Positions 1 through 7,402 of a stretch of DNA of 36,939 bases are shown here, one piece after another; within the stretch, counting starts at the first letter, position 1; each line of letters begins with the position of its first letter. The position numbers were made by a program, and so were the translations under genes. Below the pieces are notes generated by a model, which worked only from the letters and a program-made list of their open reading frames with translations, ran no database searches and was not told where the DNA came from. This DNA is from Leptothoe spongobia TAU-MAC 1115. Its GTDB lineage: Bacteria; Cyanobacteriota; Cyanobacteriia; Phormidesmidales; Phormidesmidaceae. The stretch spans positions 1 to 36,939 of the forward strand of contig NZ_JADOES010000052.1 in the NCBI RefSeq assembly GCF_018739885.1. Direction: 5' to 3'.

Positions 1-59
1 GATAGCCAGCTTAAAAGCTTATAGATAAAGGGATATCGCAAATATTAAACACAGTTAAA

Positions 60-1295
60 ATGACCTTTAGAGGGCTGATTTATATCCTTAAACGAGCCAG
101 GGTAGAATCTCGGCTCCAAGATATCCTGGGGGCTGCCATTCAATACGGTTTGCTCTTTTTGGGCACCATCATTCTGTTACAAGCATTTGGTATTGATGCC
201 AGTTCCCTCGCCATTCTAGCCAGTTTACTCGGTGTGGGTATTGGTTTTGGGGTGCAGACTATTACCAACAACTTGATTAGTGGTTTTATTATTACCCTGG
301 AACGCCCCATTCAGGTAGGAGACTTTATCAAAATCGGTGACCTGGTGGGCATTGTGAAACAAGTGGGAGCCCGCAGTACTGAAATTAATACCCTGGATAA
401 GGTCACCATTATTGTGCCTAATTCTCGCTTTTTAGAAAGTGAAGTCATTAACTGGAGCCACGGCAACTCTGTCTCGCGTCTACGGGTGCCCGTTAGCGTT
501 GCCTATGGGTCTGATATTGCCCAGGTGAAAACGGCATTGTTAGAAGCGGTTAAACGTCATCCTGAAGTATTACTGCGGCCTGAACCAGAAATCTGGTTTC
601 AAAGTTTTGGGGATAGTGCCCTCAATTTTGAAATCATGGTATGGACCGGGGATCCGCGTAAACAATTTCGGGTAAAGAGTGATTTGAACTATGCCATTGA
701 GGCTAGCCTGCGTCATTACGGTATTGAAGTTCCGTTTCCTCAGCAGGATCTGCATTTGCGATCGCCTCAGTTGGACGAGATTATTGCCATCCTCAAGCAG
801 CAAGCCATTGACGTCCCGGCTTCTTCTATTCATACAGCATCGCCAGAACCACTACCGTCTCAAGTTCCCTCTCCTCCCGTTGAGCAGCCTGTTGAACAAA
901 CAGTAGAGCAGACTCCGCCTCTACCTGATCTGCTGGCTAATCTTGATGTGGAAGCTTTAGCTGAGGCTATGCAGGGACCCCAGGGCATCGACTTGCAGGT
1001 GAGTCCGGAGCAGCCTGAGTCTGCGCCTATTTACTTTACGGGGACGGCTGCGGTGGCATGGTTACGGCAACAGCGTCATTACACCCATGGTGGGGCGATG
1101 TTGGTGGGTCGGTGGTTGCTGCAGAAAGGGTTTATTTATGCGATCGCAGAAGACCGTGATTTTGAAGATAGTCAGGCGCTTTATCAGTTTTATCGGGATT
1201 CGCCTGCGGCGTTGGCTAAAAGTGTTGAGTCGCCGTCAAGTCCTGTGATTTCAGATGGGAATGATACTGAAATATACTCTCCTGAGGTTAATTAG
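60..1295 (+). CDS. MscS-family mechanosensitive channel with C-terminal DEP-like domain
   Basis: Predicted inner-membrane small-conductance mechanosensitive channel that would release solutes on hypo-osmotic shock. Two hydrophobic segments lie at about residues 23-43 and 48-66. The second is the glycine-rich pore helix and runs into the MscS signature (LERPIQVGDF at 80-89, VPNSRF at 119-124), followed by the beta and alpha/beta cytoplasmic domains to about 235. A Pro/Glu-rich linker (about 255-290) leads to a domain at about 327-380 with the DEP pattern (AVAWL, then LLQKGFIYAI, then a Phe-Asp-Leu-Tyr-Phe end). An in-frame TAA at 12-14 leaves little room for an upstream start, and no ribosome binding site is visible before the ATG, so the protein has fewer N-terminal membrane helices than many relatives. 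Channel assignment is firm; the DEP call is from pattern only. Confidence 0.85.
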   Translation: MTFRGLIYILKRARVESRLQDILGAAIQYGLLFLGTIILLQAFGIDASSLAILASLLGVGIGFGVQTITNNLISGFIITLERPIQVGDFIKIGDLVGIVKQVGARSTEINTLDKVTIIVPNSRFLESEVINWSHGNSVSRLRVPVSVAYGSDIAQVKTALLEAVKRHPEVLLRPEPEIWFQSFGDSALNFEIMVWTGDPRKQFRVKSDLNYAIEASLRHYGIEVPFPQQDLHLRSPQLDEIIAILKQQAIDVPASSIHTASPEPLPSQVPSPPVEQPVEQTVEQTPPLPDLLANLDVEALAEAMQGPQGIDLQVSPEQPESAPIYFTGTAAVAWLRQQRHYTHGGAMLVGRWLLQKGFIYAIAEDRDFEDSQALYQFYRDSPAALAKSVESPSSPVISDGNDTEIYSPEVN

Positions 1296-1328
1296 ACTGA
1301 ATTTACTTCGGGCTTATTCAAGAATTAG

Positions 1329-1360
1329 GCTCATGGTCATAATTATGAGCAATTTTGTTT
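1329..1360 (+). terminator. Probable terminator after the MscS gene
   Basis: GCTCAT at 1329-1334 pairs with ATGAGC at 1345-1350 and is followed by a T-rich stretch (1351-1360). It lies 33 bases after the channel stop codon. The stem is only 6 bp, so it is a weak candidate. Confidence 0.4.
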
Positions 1361-1376
1361 ACCCAAAGGCTAGATA

Positions 1377-1483
1377 ATACTAAATCCGAATTCATTAAGC
1401 CCGATTAAAAATAGACAATCCTGTAGGGGCACTCCCTTGTGGATGCCCTTCGATACCGGGTGCTATCAGTCAGGATTTCGTAT
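1377..1483 (+). mobile_element. 107-bp MITE-like element, copy A1
   Basis: Short non-coding element with imperfect inverted ends: the left end reads ATACTAAATCC and the complement of the right end reads ATACGAAATCC. A second copy of the same length occurs in inverted orientation at 17317-17423; the central part of about 60 bases is almost identical between copies. The outermost bases can be read as a TA target duplication, as expected for IS630/Tc1-mariner-type transposition. No transposase is present, so it would move in trans. The IS630 assignment is inference. Confidence 0.75.
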
Positions 1484-1780
1484 AACTCGAAGGGACCCCA
1501 TGCAGCCGGTTTTGCCACGTGCCAACCTCACAAGATATATTGGGCAATTGCAATAGGGGTTGCTCAGGGCTTTCCTCCCCGAACTCCTCCTGTTCGTGGG
1601 GGCCTCAACTCCCCCACACCCCCCGCAAGGAAGTTGTCGCTTGTTGCAAAGATTCAGGAGTTACGGCAAGGTCAGGGTAAAAGTTGCTGCATCCAAACTG
1701 ATGACCAGACTATAAAGCCCTGATTCATTCCCGCATAGCTGAAAGCCTTATATAATAGGGCTCTTCTGTTTTGTATAGAG
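1484..1780. other. Non-coding stretch with a fragment of repeat family B
   Basis: No convincing gene. Bases 1489-1517 match 16537-16565, at the outer end of repeat copy B2, at 26 of 29 positions, so a piece of repeat family B abuts the MITE here. A C-rich tract follows at 1575-1625. A TATAAT-like hexamer at about 1750 could be a promoter -10 box, but nothing credible is read from it. An open frame of 94 codons at 1439-1723 starts inside the MITE and looks spurious. Confidence 0.5.
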
Positions 1781-1888
1781 TTCTATCAAGATCCACCCGC
1801 AGCCCTGGCCAAAAGCGTCGAATCGCCTTCAAATCCTGTAATCTCAGATCAAGCCATCACCGAAATCTACTCCCCCGAAGCCAACTAA
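1781..1888 (+). pseudogene. Orphan C-terminal tail of a second MscS-DEP gene
   Basis: This frame encodes a tail that aligns with the last 36 residues of the channel at 60-1295: both contain PAALAKSVESPS, then PVISD, then TEIYSPE, and both end in Asn and a stop. Many differences are at third codon positions, so the copy is diverged and not a recent tandem duplication. Nothing resembling the pore, linker or most of the DEP-like region precedes it. It is best read as the remnant of a paralogue whose 5' part was lost, perhaps with the repeat insertions at 1377-1517. Confidence 0.75.
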
Positions 1889-1930
1889 AAGGCCCTTTGT
1901 AGGCTGAACGGAACCTCCCCTGCCCCCTAA

Positions 1931-1957
1931 CTTCTCGTTGGGTTACTCTCCGAGAAG
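1931..1957. repeat. 7-bp hairpin ahead of the kinase gene
   Basis: CTTCTCG at 1931-1937 is complementary to CGAGAAG at 1951-1957 with a 13-base loop. It could end transcription from upstream or lie in the kinase leader. There is no T tract. Confidence 0.35.
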
Positions 1958-2011
1958 GCAAAGCCTACGTGCTGTTATCCAACCTACCGCCTCTCCCGCT
2001 CTCTAACACCA

Positions 2012-3574
2012 ATGGACCTAAACTTCCGACGCTCCCAAAACAGGTCAGACCAACCCCTCGGAGGCCGGTACAAAATCGTAGAAAACCTAGGAGTCGGTGG
2101 CTTTGGCCAAACATTCCGTGCCCAGGACCTGCACCTGCCAGGGCATCCCTTATGCGTGGTCAAACAGCTTAACCCCCAGGTAGACAATGCAGAAGGATTG
2201 CAAGTAGCCCGTCGCCTGTTTGATACCGAGGCCAAGGTTCTTTACCAGCTAGGCTCCCATCCCCAGATTCCCCATTTGCTTGCCCACTTTGAGGAAAACA
2301 AAGAGTTTTACCTCGCCCAAGAACTGATCGAAGGTCATTCCTTAGCAGACGAATTTGAAATCACCCCATGGGATGTGCCCAAAGTGATTGATTTTCTAGG
2401 GGATGTGCTAAAAACCCTGGCCTTTGTCCATGAACATCGAGTCATTCATCGGGACCTGAAACCCTCAAACCTGATTCGCAGAAATCAAGATAACTGCATT
2501 GTCGTAATCGATTTTGGTGCCGTCAAACAAGCCGGAACTCAACCAGCAGGAGGGATCAGCCATACCATCTCCATTGGCACCCATGGCTATATGCCCAGCG
2601 AGCAGCTAGCGGGCCAGCCCCAGTTTAGTAGCGACGTTTATGCCGTCGGGGTCATGGGAATCCAAGCCCTCACCGGTCAGCTACCCAAATACCTCACACC
2701 TCATGCTCAAACTGGGGAGCTGGACTGGCATTCCTATGCCCGGCACCTCCATCCAGACCTGGTGGGCGTATTGGACACCATGGTGCGCTACGACTTTCGC
2801 ACTCGGTATCCCTCGGCCAAGGAGGCGCTAAATGCCCTACAAGCCTTGCCCAAAGAGCTGGAGCAGTATAGTCCAGCCATGCCTGTCTCTGTAGAAACAG
2901 AACCCGCTCCCCCTGTCCCTGAACCAACAGGATTGACCGTACCTGCCATGGCACAGTCTCCCCCGACGGCTGTGGCTGCCGGAGCGCGTGCCCCCATGGC
3001 TACAGAGGTAGTCTCCCTCCCATCGGTGGAGTCTACCCCATCCCCTCGCCGTCAGCTACCGATTCCTGCCATCATTATTGGCACACTTTTCTTGGCAACG
3101 GGGTTACTGATTGGGCGTGCCTGTAGTCCCATATCACCCAATCAGCCAGCAGTTACTGCTACTGATACAGACACTATCCCAGATCGGATTCCGGCCCCCG
3201 CTACAGACCCGGAACCCACCCCCCAGCCCGAAGACAAGGGCACCGCCCTAACGCCAGCCATCGCCCAAACTGTTATCGATGATTTCTATAAATATATTTC
3301 AAGAAAATCTTGGGATCAGGCAAAATCTCAAACCAGTGATACTGTAGCCCAGCAATTTAACCCTGATTTTTTTGAACAGTTTCAGCAGGTCTCTGTCGAG
3401 AATTTGCAGGTAACCGCCCAAACGCCCGAGTACATAGAGTTTCTGGGCCAAAATACCTATGTTTACAACGATGGCTCCACGCAAACAGAAGAGCGAACGT
3501 TCATAGTGCAGCTGGTTGATGGCAGTCCTCGTATAGTGGACTCAGCCTTTAAACGGGTCACTAAATTTCGCTAA
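2012..3574 (+). CDS. Membrane-anchored Ser/Thr protein kinase with extracytoplasmic NTF2-like domain
   Basis: Hanks-type (PknB/Spk-like) kinase that would phosphorylate Ser/Thr on cytoplasmic targets. The kinase domain spans about residues 20-278. Visible motifs are the glycine loop GVGGFG (27-32), Lys51 in VVKQL, the catalytic HRDLKPSN (Asp148), DFG (167-169) and GTHGYMPSEQ (189-198). A Pro-rich linker follows, then one transmembrane helix at about 349-370. The outer part has a Pro/Asp-rich spacer and, from about 415, a domain (VIDDFYKYISRKSWDQA and on) that looks like an NTF2/SnoaL-like sensor. This order is common in cyanobacterial kinases. All catalytic residues are present, so it should be active. 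The ligand of the outer domain and the targets are unknown. ATG start; no clear ribosome binding site. Confidence 0.93.
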   Translation: MDLNFRRSQNRSDQPLGGRYKIVENLGVGGFGQTFRAQDLHLPGHPLCVVKQLNPQVDNAEGLQVARRLFDTEAKVLYQLGSHPQIPHLLAHFEENKEFYLAQELIEGHSLADEFEITPWDVPKVIDFLGDVLKTLAFVHEHRVIHRDLKPSNLIRRNQDNCIVVIDFGAVKQAGTQPAGGISHTISIGTHGYMPSEQLAGQPQFSSDVYAVGVMGIQALTGQLPKYLTPHAQTGELDWHSYARHLHPDLVGVLDTMVRYDFRTRYPSAKEALNALQALPKELEQYSPAMPVSVETEPAPPVPEPTGLTVPAMAQSPPTAVAAGARAPMATEVVSLPSVESTPSPRRQLPIPAIIIGTLFLATGLLIGRACSPISPNQPAVTATDTDTIPDRIPAPATDPEPTPQPEDKGTALTPAIAQTVIDDFYKYISRKSWDQAKSQTSDTVAQQFNPDFFEQFQQVSVENLQVTAQTPEYIEFLGQNTYVYNDGSTQTEERTFIVQLVDGSPRIVDSAFKRVTKFR

Positions 3575-3766
3575 AAATACAAAGCCATTTTTCAGTATTG
3601 TCATTCTCTACTCAATTCCTATCAGTTGACTGAAATCCATATTTAGTGGATTCGCATCAGTATAGACACTACATCAAGGGTATAGGTGCAATATTACGGT
3701 CACCCCCCTTGCAAAACGACCATTTAACGCTAAGCTATGGCCCAGACCAGAGTGTTCCTACTATAG

Positions 3767-4270
3767 ATGCCGTCGTCCAGTCAAAATGCAAAACAACCGA
3801 ATGCCCTAGCGCTCAAACAAGCGGCTAACTGGCAATGTAGCGCCTGTGGAAGACTGTGCCGCCGTCATGATGAACTAGTGGATGACTTTGCCCTCCGAGT
3901 GGGGCATGACAGGGATGAAATTGCCGCTCATCCAAAACGCTGGACGCTTCATGTGACAAAGCTTCACACGGACGTTCCTATTATTGTCACTCAGGCTAAA
4001 TCACGCAGTCCTAGAAAAAGATTGCAGGGAAATTCTAAGGTTGTTCTGTGTGGTTCATGTCATCGTGCTTATCACAACTATCGACGCTGGCAACAGCAAC
4101 AACGGCAGCAACAGCGGCAGCAAGAACGTTCTGGCCAGCTAACCCTGAATGATATTCGTCTCCCCCTGACGGGCCTACAGCTATCGTTAAATGAATGGGG
4201 CACTCCCTACGAAATTGTGAACCCCTTACCGCGACAAAGACGGATCCGATCTCCGAAGGCATCCAGTTAG
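3767..4270 (+). CDS. HNH-like / zinc-binding protein
   Basis: Protein of 167 residues with two CxxC pairs, CSACGRLC (about 24-31) and CGSCHRAYHN (about 96-105), flanking the segment PKRWTLHVTKLHTD. This arrangement resembles the treble-clef fold of HNH proteins. The usual His-His pair in the central strand reads HVTKLH, so the nuclease site may be altered. The C-terminal part has a run of Gln and Arg (WQQQQRQQQRQQERSG), likely a flexible or nucleic-acid-contacting linker, then an unrecognised beta-rich tail. Similar small proteins are, as far as I recall, common in cyanobacteria without a known role. It is 171 bases upstream of the next plus-strand gene and could share a transcript with it. 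Function is inference: DNA or RNA binding, with nuclease activity possible. Confidence 0.65.
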   Translation: MPSSSQNAKQPNALALKQAANWQCSACGRLCRRHDELVDDFALRVGHDRDEIAAHPKRWTLHVTKLHTDVPIIVTQAKSRSPRKRLQGNSKVVLCGSCHRAYHNYRRWQQQQRQQQRQQERSGQLTLNDIRLPLTGLQLSLNEWGTPYEIVNPLPRQRRIRSPKASS

Positions 4271-4441
4271 AAAATCGACTTGCGGTTTAATCGGGGTGGT
4301 TCCGCCGGGCCTCTATATCCACACATGCCCAGATAAGCTAGAACAAGAAGCGATACTGTATCGTATTGCTAATTTTTTCATGAGCATTGGGTTGCTATTG
4401 AGTATGGTTAACAATCGCTGTGCCCTGTGGTATGCCTTAGT

Positions 4442-5443
4442 ATGGGAATCGACACTCAAAATTTTTACCCCACCACCCATTGGTTTGTCCCCCTCAATGA
4501 GCTCGATGCTGAGGCGGGGGCACCGCTAAGGCCAGCGGACCTAAAACCATCTGCAGCTGAACCCCTGGCAAATGAGGGTGATTCGTTTTTGGTCACATTA
4601 GAGAGTTTGCTGATTGTCAAAAAGTACGATCGCAAAAGTGATAATGATTTGCTGGTGAGATCGCGACTCAAATACGGCAATGACGCCATTGTAGAATCCA
4701 TTAACTTCTTTGAGAACGATGTCCCTGCAGGAGTCGTCAGAAATAATCTGCTGTGTGAGTATATCTACTCTCAAGACCACTATTCCAAACTAGACCGGGT
4801 CCATCTAGAAATCGAAGTGATGGAACTGCCGGGGGACATTAGCCTGGACAAAAGTATCGCCAAAGGTCTCAGTATGATCAAAAACACCTTTGGCGTTGTT
4901 CTCAGTTCCTTTTTACCCTTTGGTGGTGTGGCCTTCGATGTGATGAAGAAAGTTAACAGCGTCAGAAGCGAAAAGCGTCAAATCTTCTTGAGCAAGCTAG
5001 ACCTTTACGGAGAAGGCGGCGAAGGCGAAGCCCGTCTGCGCTATGGGGCCTATATTTTCTTCAAAGAACCTATCGATGCCTCCCCCTATAAACTCCACAA
5101 ACTAGAGGTCAAACACCTAGCGCCAGCAGATGCCGCTAAACCCTTGCCCCACGACTACATTGTCGTCAAAGTCGTCCAGGCCCCTATCCGGGTGGGTAGC
5201 AGTGAAGAAATCGCTTTAAACAACCAAAAACTAGCGGCATCTCTAGGTACCCCGGATGGCCAGATGGATGTTAACGCAGACTGGCAACCAAACTTTGACC
5301 GCATCATTCCCGATGCTGAGAAACTGCGCAAACTAGCAATTTTCTACGGCTTAAAGAAACGACAAGACGCCCGAGAAACCCTGGATGATGCTCAGACTAA
5401 GCTTTATCAGAAACTACTCCAGGAATTACAAGAATTTATTTAG
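4442..5443 (+). CDS. Unrecognised protein with a central hydrophobic segment
   Basis: I do not recognise this 333-residue protein. It has no signal peptide. The first half is beta-rich with charged strands (DSFLVTLESLLIVKKYDRKS). A hydrophobic, Gly-containing stretch at about residues 145-168 (MIKNTFGVVLSSFLPFGGVAF) could be a buried helix or a membrane-inserting hairpin. More strands follow (ARLRYGAYIFFKEPID), and a charged helical tail ends in KLYQKLLQELQEFI. I chose the ATG at 4442; the open frame extends five codons upstream to a GTG at 4427, but that part looks unrelated. The stretch 4271-4441 between it and the HNH-like gene holds nothing I recognise. Coding is well supported by length and composition; function is unknown. 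Confidence 0.75.
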   Translation: MGIDTQNFYPTTHWFVPLNELDAEAGAPLRPADLKPSAAEPLANEGDSFLVTLESLLIVKKYDRKSDNDLLVRSRLKYGNDAIVESINFFENDVPAGVVRNNLLCEYIYSQDHYSKLDRVHLEIEVMELPGDISLDKSIAKGLSMIKNTFGVVLSSFLPFGGVAFDVMKKVNSVRSEKRQIFLSKLDLYGEGGEGEARLRYGAYIFFKEPIDASPYKLHKLEVKHLAPADAAKPLPHDYIVVKVVQAPIRVGSSEEIALNNQKLAASLGTPDGQMDVNADWQPNFDRIIPDAEKLRKLAIFYGLKKRQDARETLDDAQTKLYQKLLQELQEFI

Positions 5444-5539
5444 GAGTTTGTAACTAGTAATTGTTGCGATCTACTAGTGGTAATCGGCGGGATTTTGAAT
5501 AGGACAATAGCTTGGACAGTTGGTTAGGAGTTTCAAGGT

Positions 5540-5728
5540 GTTGCTTGGGGTCCCTCCGAGTTCCCCAAACCCCCATGGGCATGGCGGGATGCCGCCCTAC
5601 AACCCTCATACTGGGTTATCCCTAATGGCATTAAGTTGGGGTTACGGCGGTGTCAATTATAAATGTTCTGGACTGGTCTCTGCGGGAAATTTAGAGTATA
5701 AAACTCAAATCATGAGGTTATTTTAATG
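5540..5728 (+). repeat. Dispersed repeat family B, copy B1 (about 190 bp)
   Basis: This segment matches the reverse complement of 16362-16553 from TTGCTTGGGGTCCCTCCGAG to the CATGAGGTT motif near the end. The central block TAATGGCATTAAGTTGGGGT is identical in both. Single-base insertions and deletions between the copies break the reading frame, so the short open frames in each are not a conserved protein. No inverted ends and no transposase are visible. It is probably an inactive mobile or intergenic repeat found elsewhere in this genome. Confidence 0.75.
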
Positions 5729-5779
5729 GTTCTTTATTTTCGTGCAGGTCTCGACTGGAACTCTCTCAATAAATCCTAA

Positions 5780-6433
5780 TCACCTCTGCCACTCTACTTG
5801 TACAAGCTTGATCTCTTGCTCATTGTAGGCAGTGAAACTTGCCCGTACCTGCTTCTCTGACCAATCCATACCCGTCAGGTGATACTTATACTCATTTCCG
5901 TACTGCGTTCGAGCTAGTTTCAAGGCGTTAGAGGCACCTGCGCTATTGCGCATAGCGTTTATAACGCCGAACGGCAATATGGTGTAAAGTGCACCTAGAA
6001 TAAACGCGACTCTCGGCACAGAGACCCCATGGCCAGCTTTACGACTGGCCGATACCACCGATGTCTGCCACAGTTGCTTGTATACCCAGCAAAGGAGAAT
6101 AATCACGGCGAGTTTCATCAGCAGTGACACAGAAAGACTCACCGGCTCAAGGCGAAACTGAATGGCCCATAGTTCTAAGGGCCTTAAAAAGGGATAAAGA
6201 ACGATTGTGCTCACAAAGCTCGCGATCGCAAACGCTGAACAGCAGGTGACGATAGGAACAGCCGCTGGCTTACCCCGAAGCAGAAAGCCCCCGGCAATGA
6301 CAGCCAGGATATTGAGCCAGGAGGAATAACTCTGATCGTTTAATAGGGCATAGATCATGTAGATGATGTCGACCATGCCTATTAAAATCAGTACAATACC
6401 CACTCGCCTTAACGGAGCGCGATAATCATTCAT
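5780..6433 (-). CDS. Small membrane protein, unknown family
   Basis: Protein of 217 residues with about five hydrophobic segments: near residues 9-30, 39-53, 59-80, 97-118 and 140-160. They include RVGIVLILIGMVDIIYMIYA and MKLAVIILLCWVY. A soluble C-terminal part of about 55 residues follows (ASNALKLARTQYGNEYKYHL and on), which looks like a small alpha/beta domain on one side of the membrane. ATG start at 6433. The gene points towards repeat B1 and is divergent from the ferritin-like gene at 6608. I cannot name the family, and no catalytic motif is visible. Likely an integral membrane protein of the plasma or thylakoid membrane. Confidence 0.7.
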   Translation of the reverse strand: MNDYRAPLRRVGIVLILIGMVDIIYMIYALLNDQSYSSWLNILAVIAGGFLLRGKPAAVPIVTCCSAFAIASFVSTIVLYPFLRPLELWAIQFRLEPVSLSVSLLMKLAVIILLCWVYKQLWQTSVVSASRKAGHGVSVPRVAFILGALYTILPFGVINAMRNSAGASNALKLARTQYGNEYKYHLTGMDWSEKQVRASFTAYNEQEIKLVQVEWQR

Positions 6434-6497
6434 TCGTTATCTTTCGTTGCCGGTCTGGCCATTGTGGCATACCCGAAGAAGCTGGTGCCAGGTCCAG

Positions 6498-6523
6498 AAA
6501 TACCGATCTAAAATACCGATCTA
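6498..6523. repeat. Tandem 13-bp direct repeat in a divergent promoter region
   Basis: AAATACCGATCTA occurs twice head to tail (6498-6510 and 6511-6523) between the divergent membrane-protein gene and the ferritin-like gene. It could be a doubled protein-binding site or simple replication slippage. Confidence 0.6.
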
Positions 6524-6607
6524 AAGTCTCGATGAAGACAAGATCATCCATCAGGAAAACAGGCCTAGTCAGCCTGAAGTCCAACGCTCACGCTATTGGA
6601 TGTTCCC

Positions 6608-7336
6608 ATGACCGCCACTACTTTCACATCGACTGTCAAACTCACTAAAGACTGGGCCAGACTATTTTCGCGTAATACCCAGCAATGGCAACAATTTGCC
6701 GCCAACTTCGATGTACACACGGTGCAATTAGACCCCGCATTTATCAAATCGATTCAAGCCTTTCAACTAGCCGAACAGTCCGAGGGTAAGCGGCTGATGG
6801 CCATTGCCCAACAGTATGCAGCCCGCCATAACGCGCCAGATTATGTGAAAGCGATTCAACAGTTTATTGGTGAAGAACAGCGCCATGCAGATTATTTAAG
6901 TCGGGTGCTCCATGTCAACGGTGCCGGGACACTGACCAAACAATGGACCGATAGCGTATTTCGGCATCTGCGCAAACTAGTGGGACCAGAGATGATGTTA
7001 TCACTGTTGCTCATGGCGGAGATTATTGCCATTGCCTACTATTCATCCCTAGCCCGCGCCAGCCAGGATCCCCAAGCCAAACAACTGTTCGAACGGATTC
7101 TGCAGGATGAAACCACCCACATCCAGTTCCATTGCGAATATATGACCCGATCCACACCGCTGCTTGATTCTCTCCGCTGGAGTGCCCAGCGTGTGTTTCT
7201 CGGCCTAGTCACCATTGTGATTTGGTTAGACCACAGCCATGTGCTCAAACATCGCTTTTCCTCTGTGTTTCAGATGATGGACTACTGCAATCACCTGCTC
7301 ACAAAATGCATGAGAACGGCGTTGTCAGCTAGCTGA
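6608..7336 (+). CDS. Ferritin-like di-iron protein
   Basis: Helical protein of 242 residues with the ligand pattern of a ferritin-like di-iron site: a Glu in helix 1 (FQLAEQSEGK, about residue 56 or 59), ExxH in helix 2 (EEQRHADY, Glu90 and His93), Glu138 in helix 3 (LLMAEIIAIAYY) and DExxH in helix 4 (DETTHIQFH, Glu168 and His171). The full set suggests an oxidase or oxygenase rather than a structural relic. A hydrophobic stretch VFLGLVTIVIWLDH lies near the C terminus. I start at ATG 6608; the frame is open four codons further to a TTG. The carotenoid oxygenase begins 66 bases downstream on the same strand, so co-transcription is likely. Substrate unknown. Confidence 0.8.
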   Translation: MTATTFTSTVKLTKDWARLFSRNTQQWQQFAANFDVHTVQLDPAFIKSIQAFQLAEQSEGKRLMAIAQQYAARHNAPDYVKAIQQFIGEEQRHADYLSRVLHVNGAGTLTKQWTDSVFRHLRKLVGPEMMLSLLLMAEIIAIAYYSSLARASQDPQAKQLFERILQDETTHIQFHCEYMTRSTPLLDSLRWSAQRVFLGLVTIVIWLDHSHVLKHRFSSVFQMMDYCNHLLTKCMRTALSAS

Positions 7337-7402
7337 TATACCCTATAGTCGATATACCATGGCTCCCTATACTGGGAACTGTTCATAGCTCCCAGTCATG
7401 TG

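Noticed and set aside
1439..1723. 94-codon open frame after the MscS gene
   Set aside because: It starts inside the MITE, crosses a repeat fragment and a C-rich tract, and has no family resemblance or ribosome binding site.
5520..5726. 68-codon frame in repeat B1 and the similar 74-codon frame in B2 (both contain LSLMALSWGYGGV)
   Set aside because: Shared peptide is only a by-product of the DNA repeat; single-base indels upstream put the two copies in different frames.
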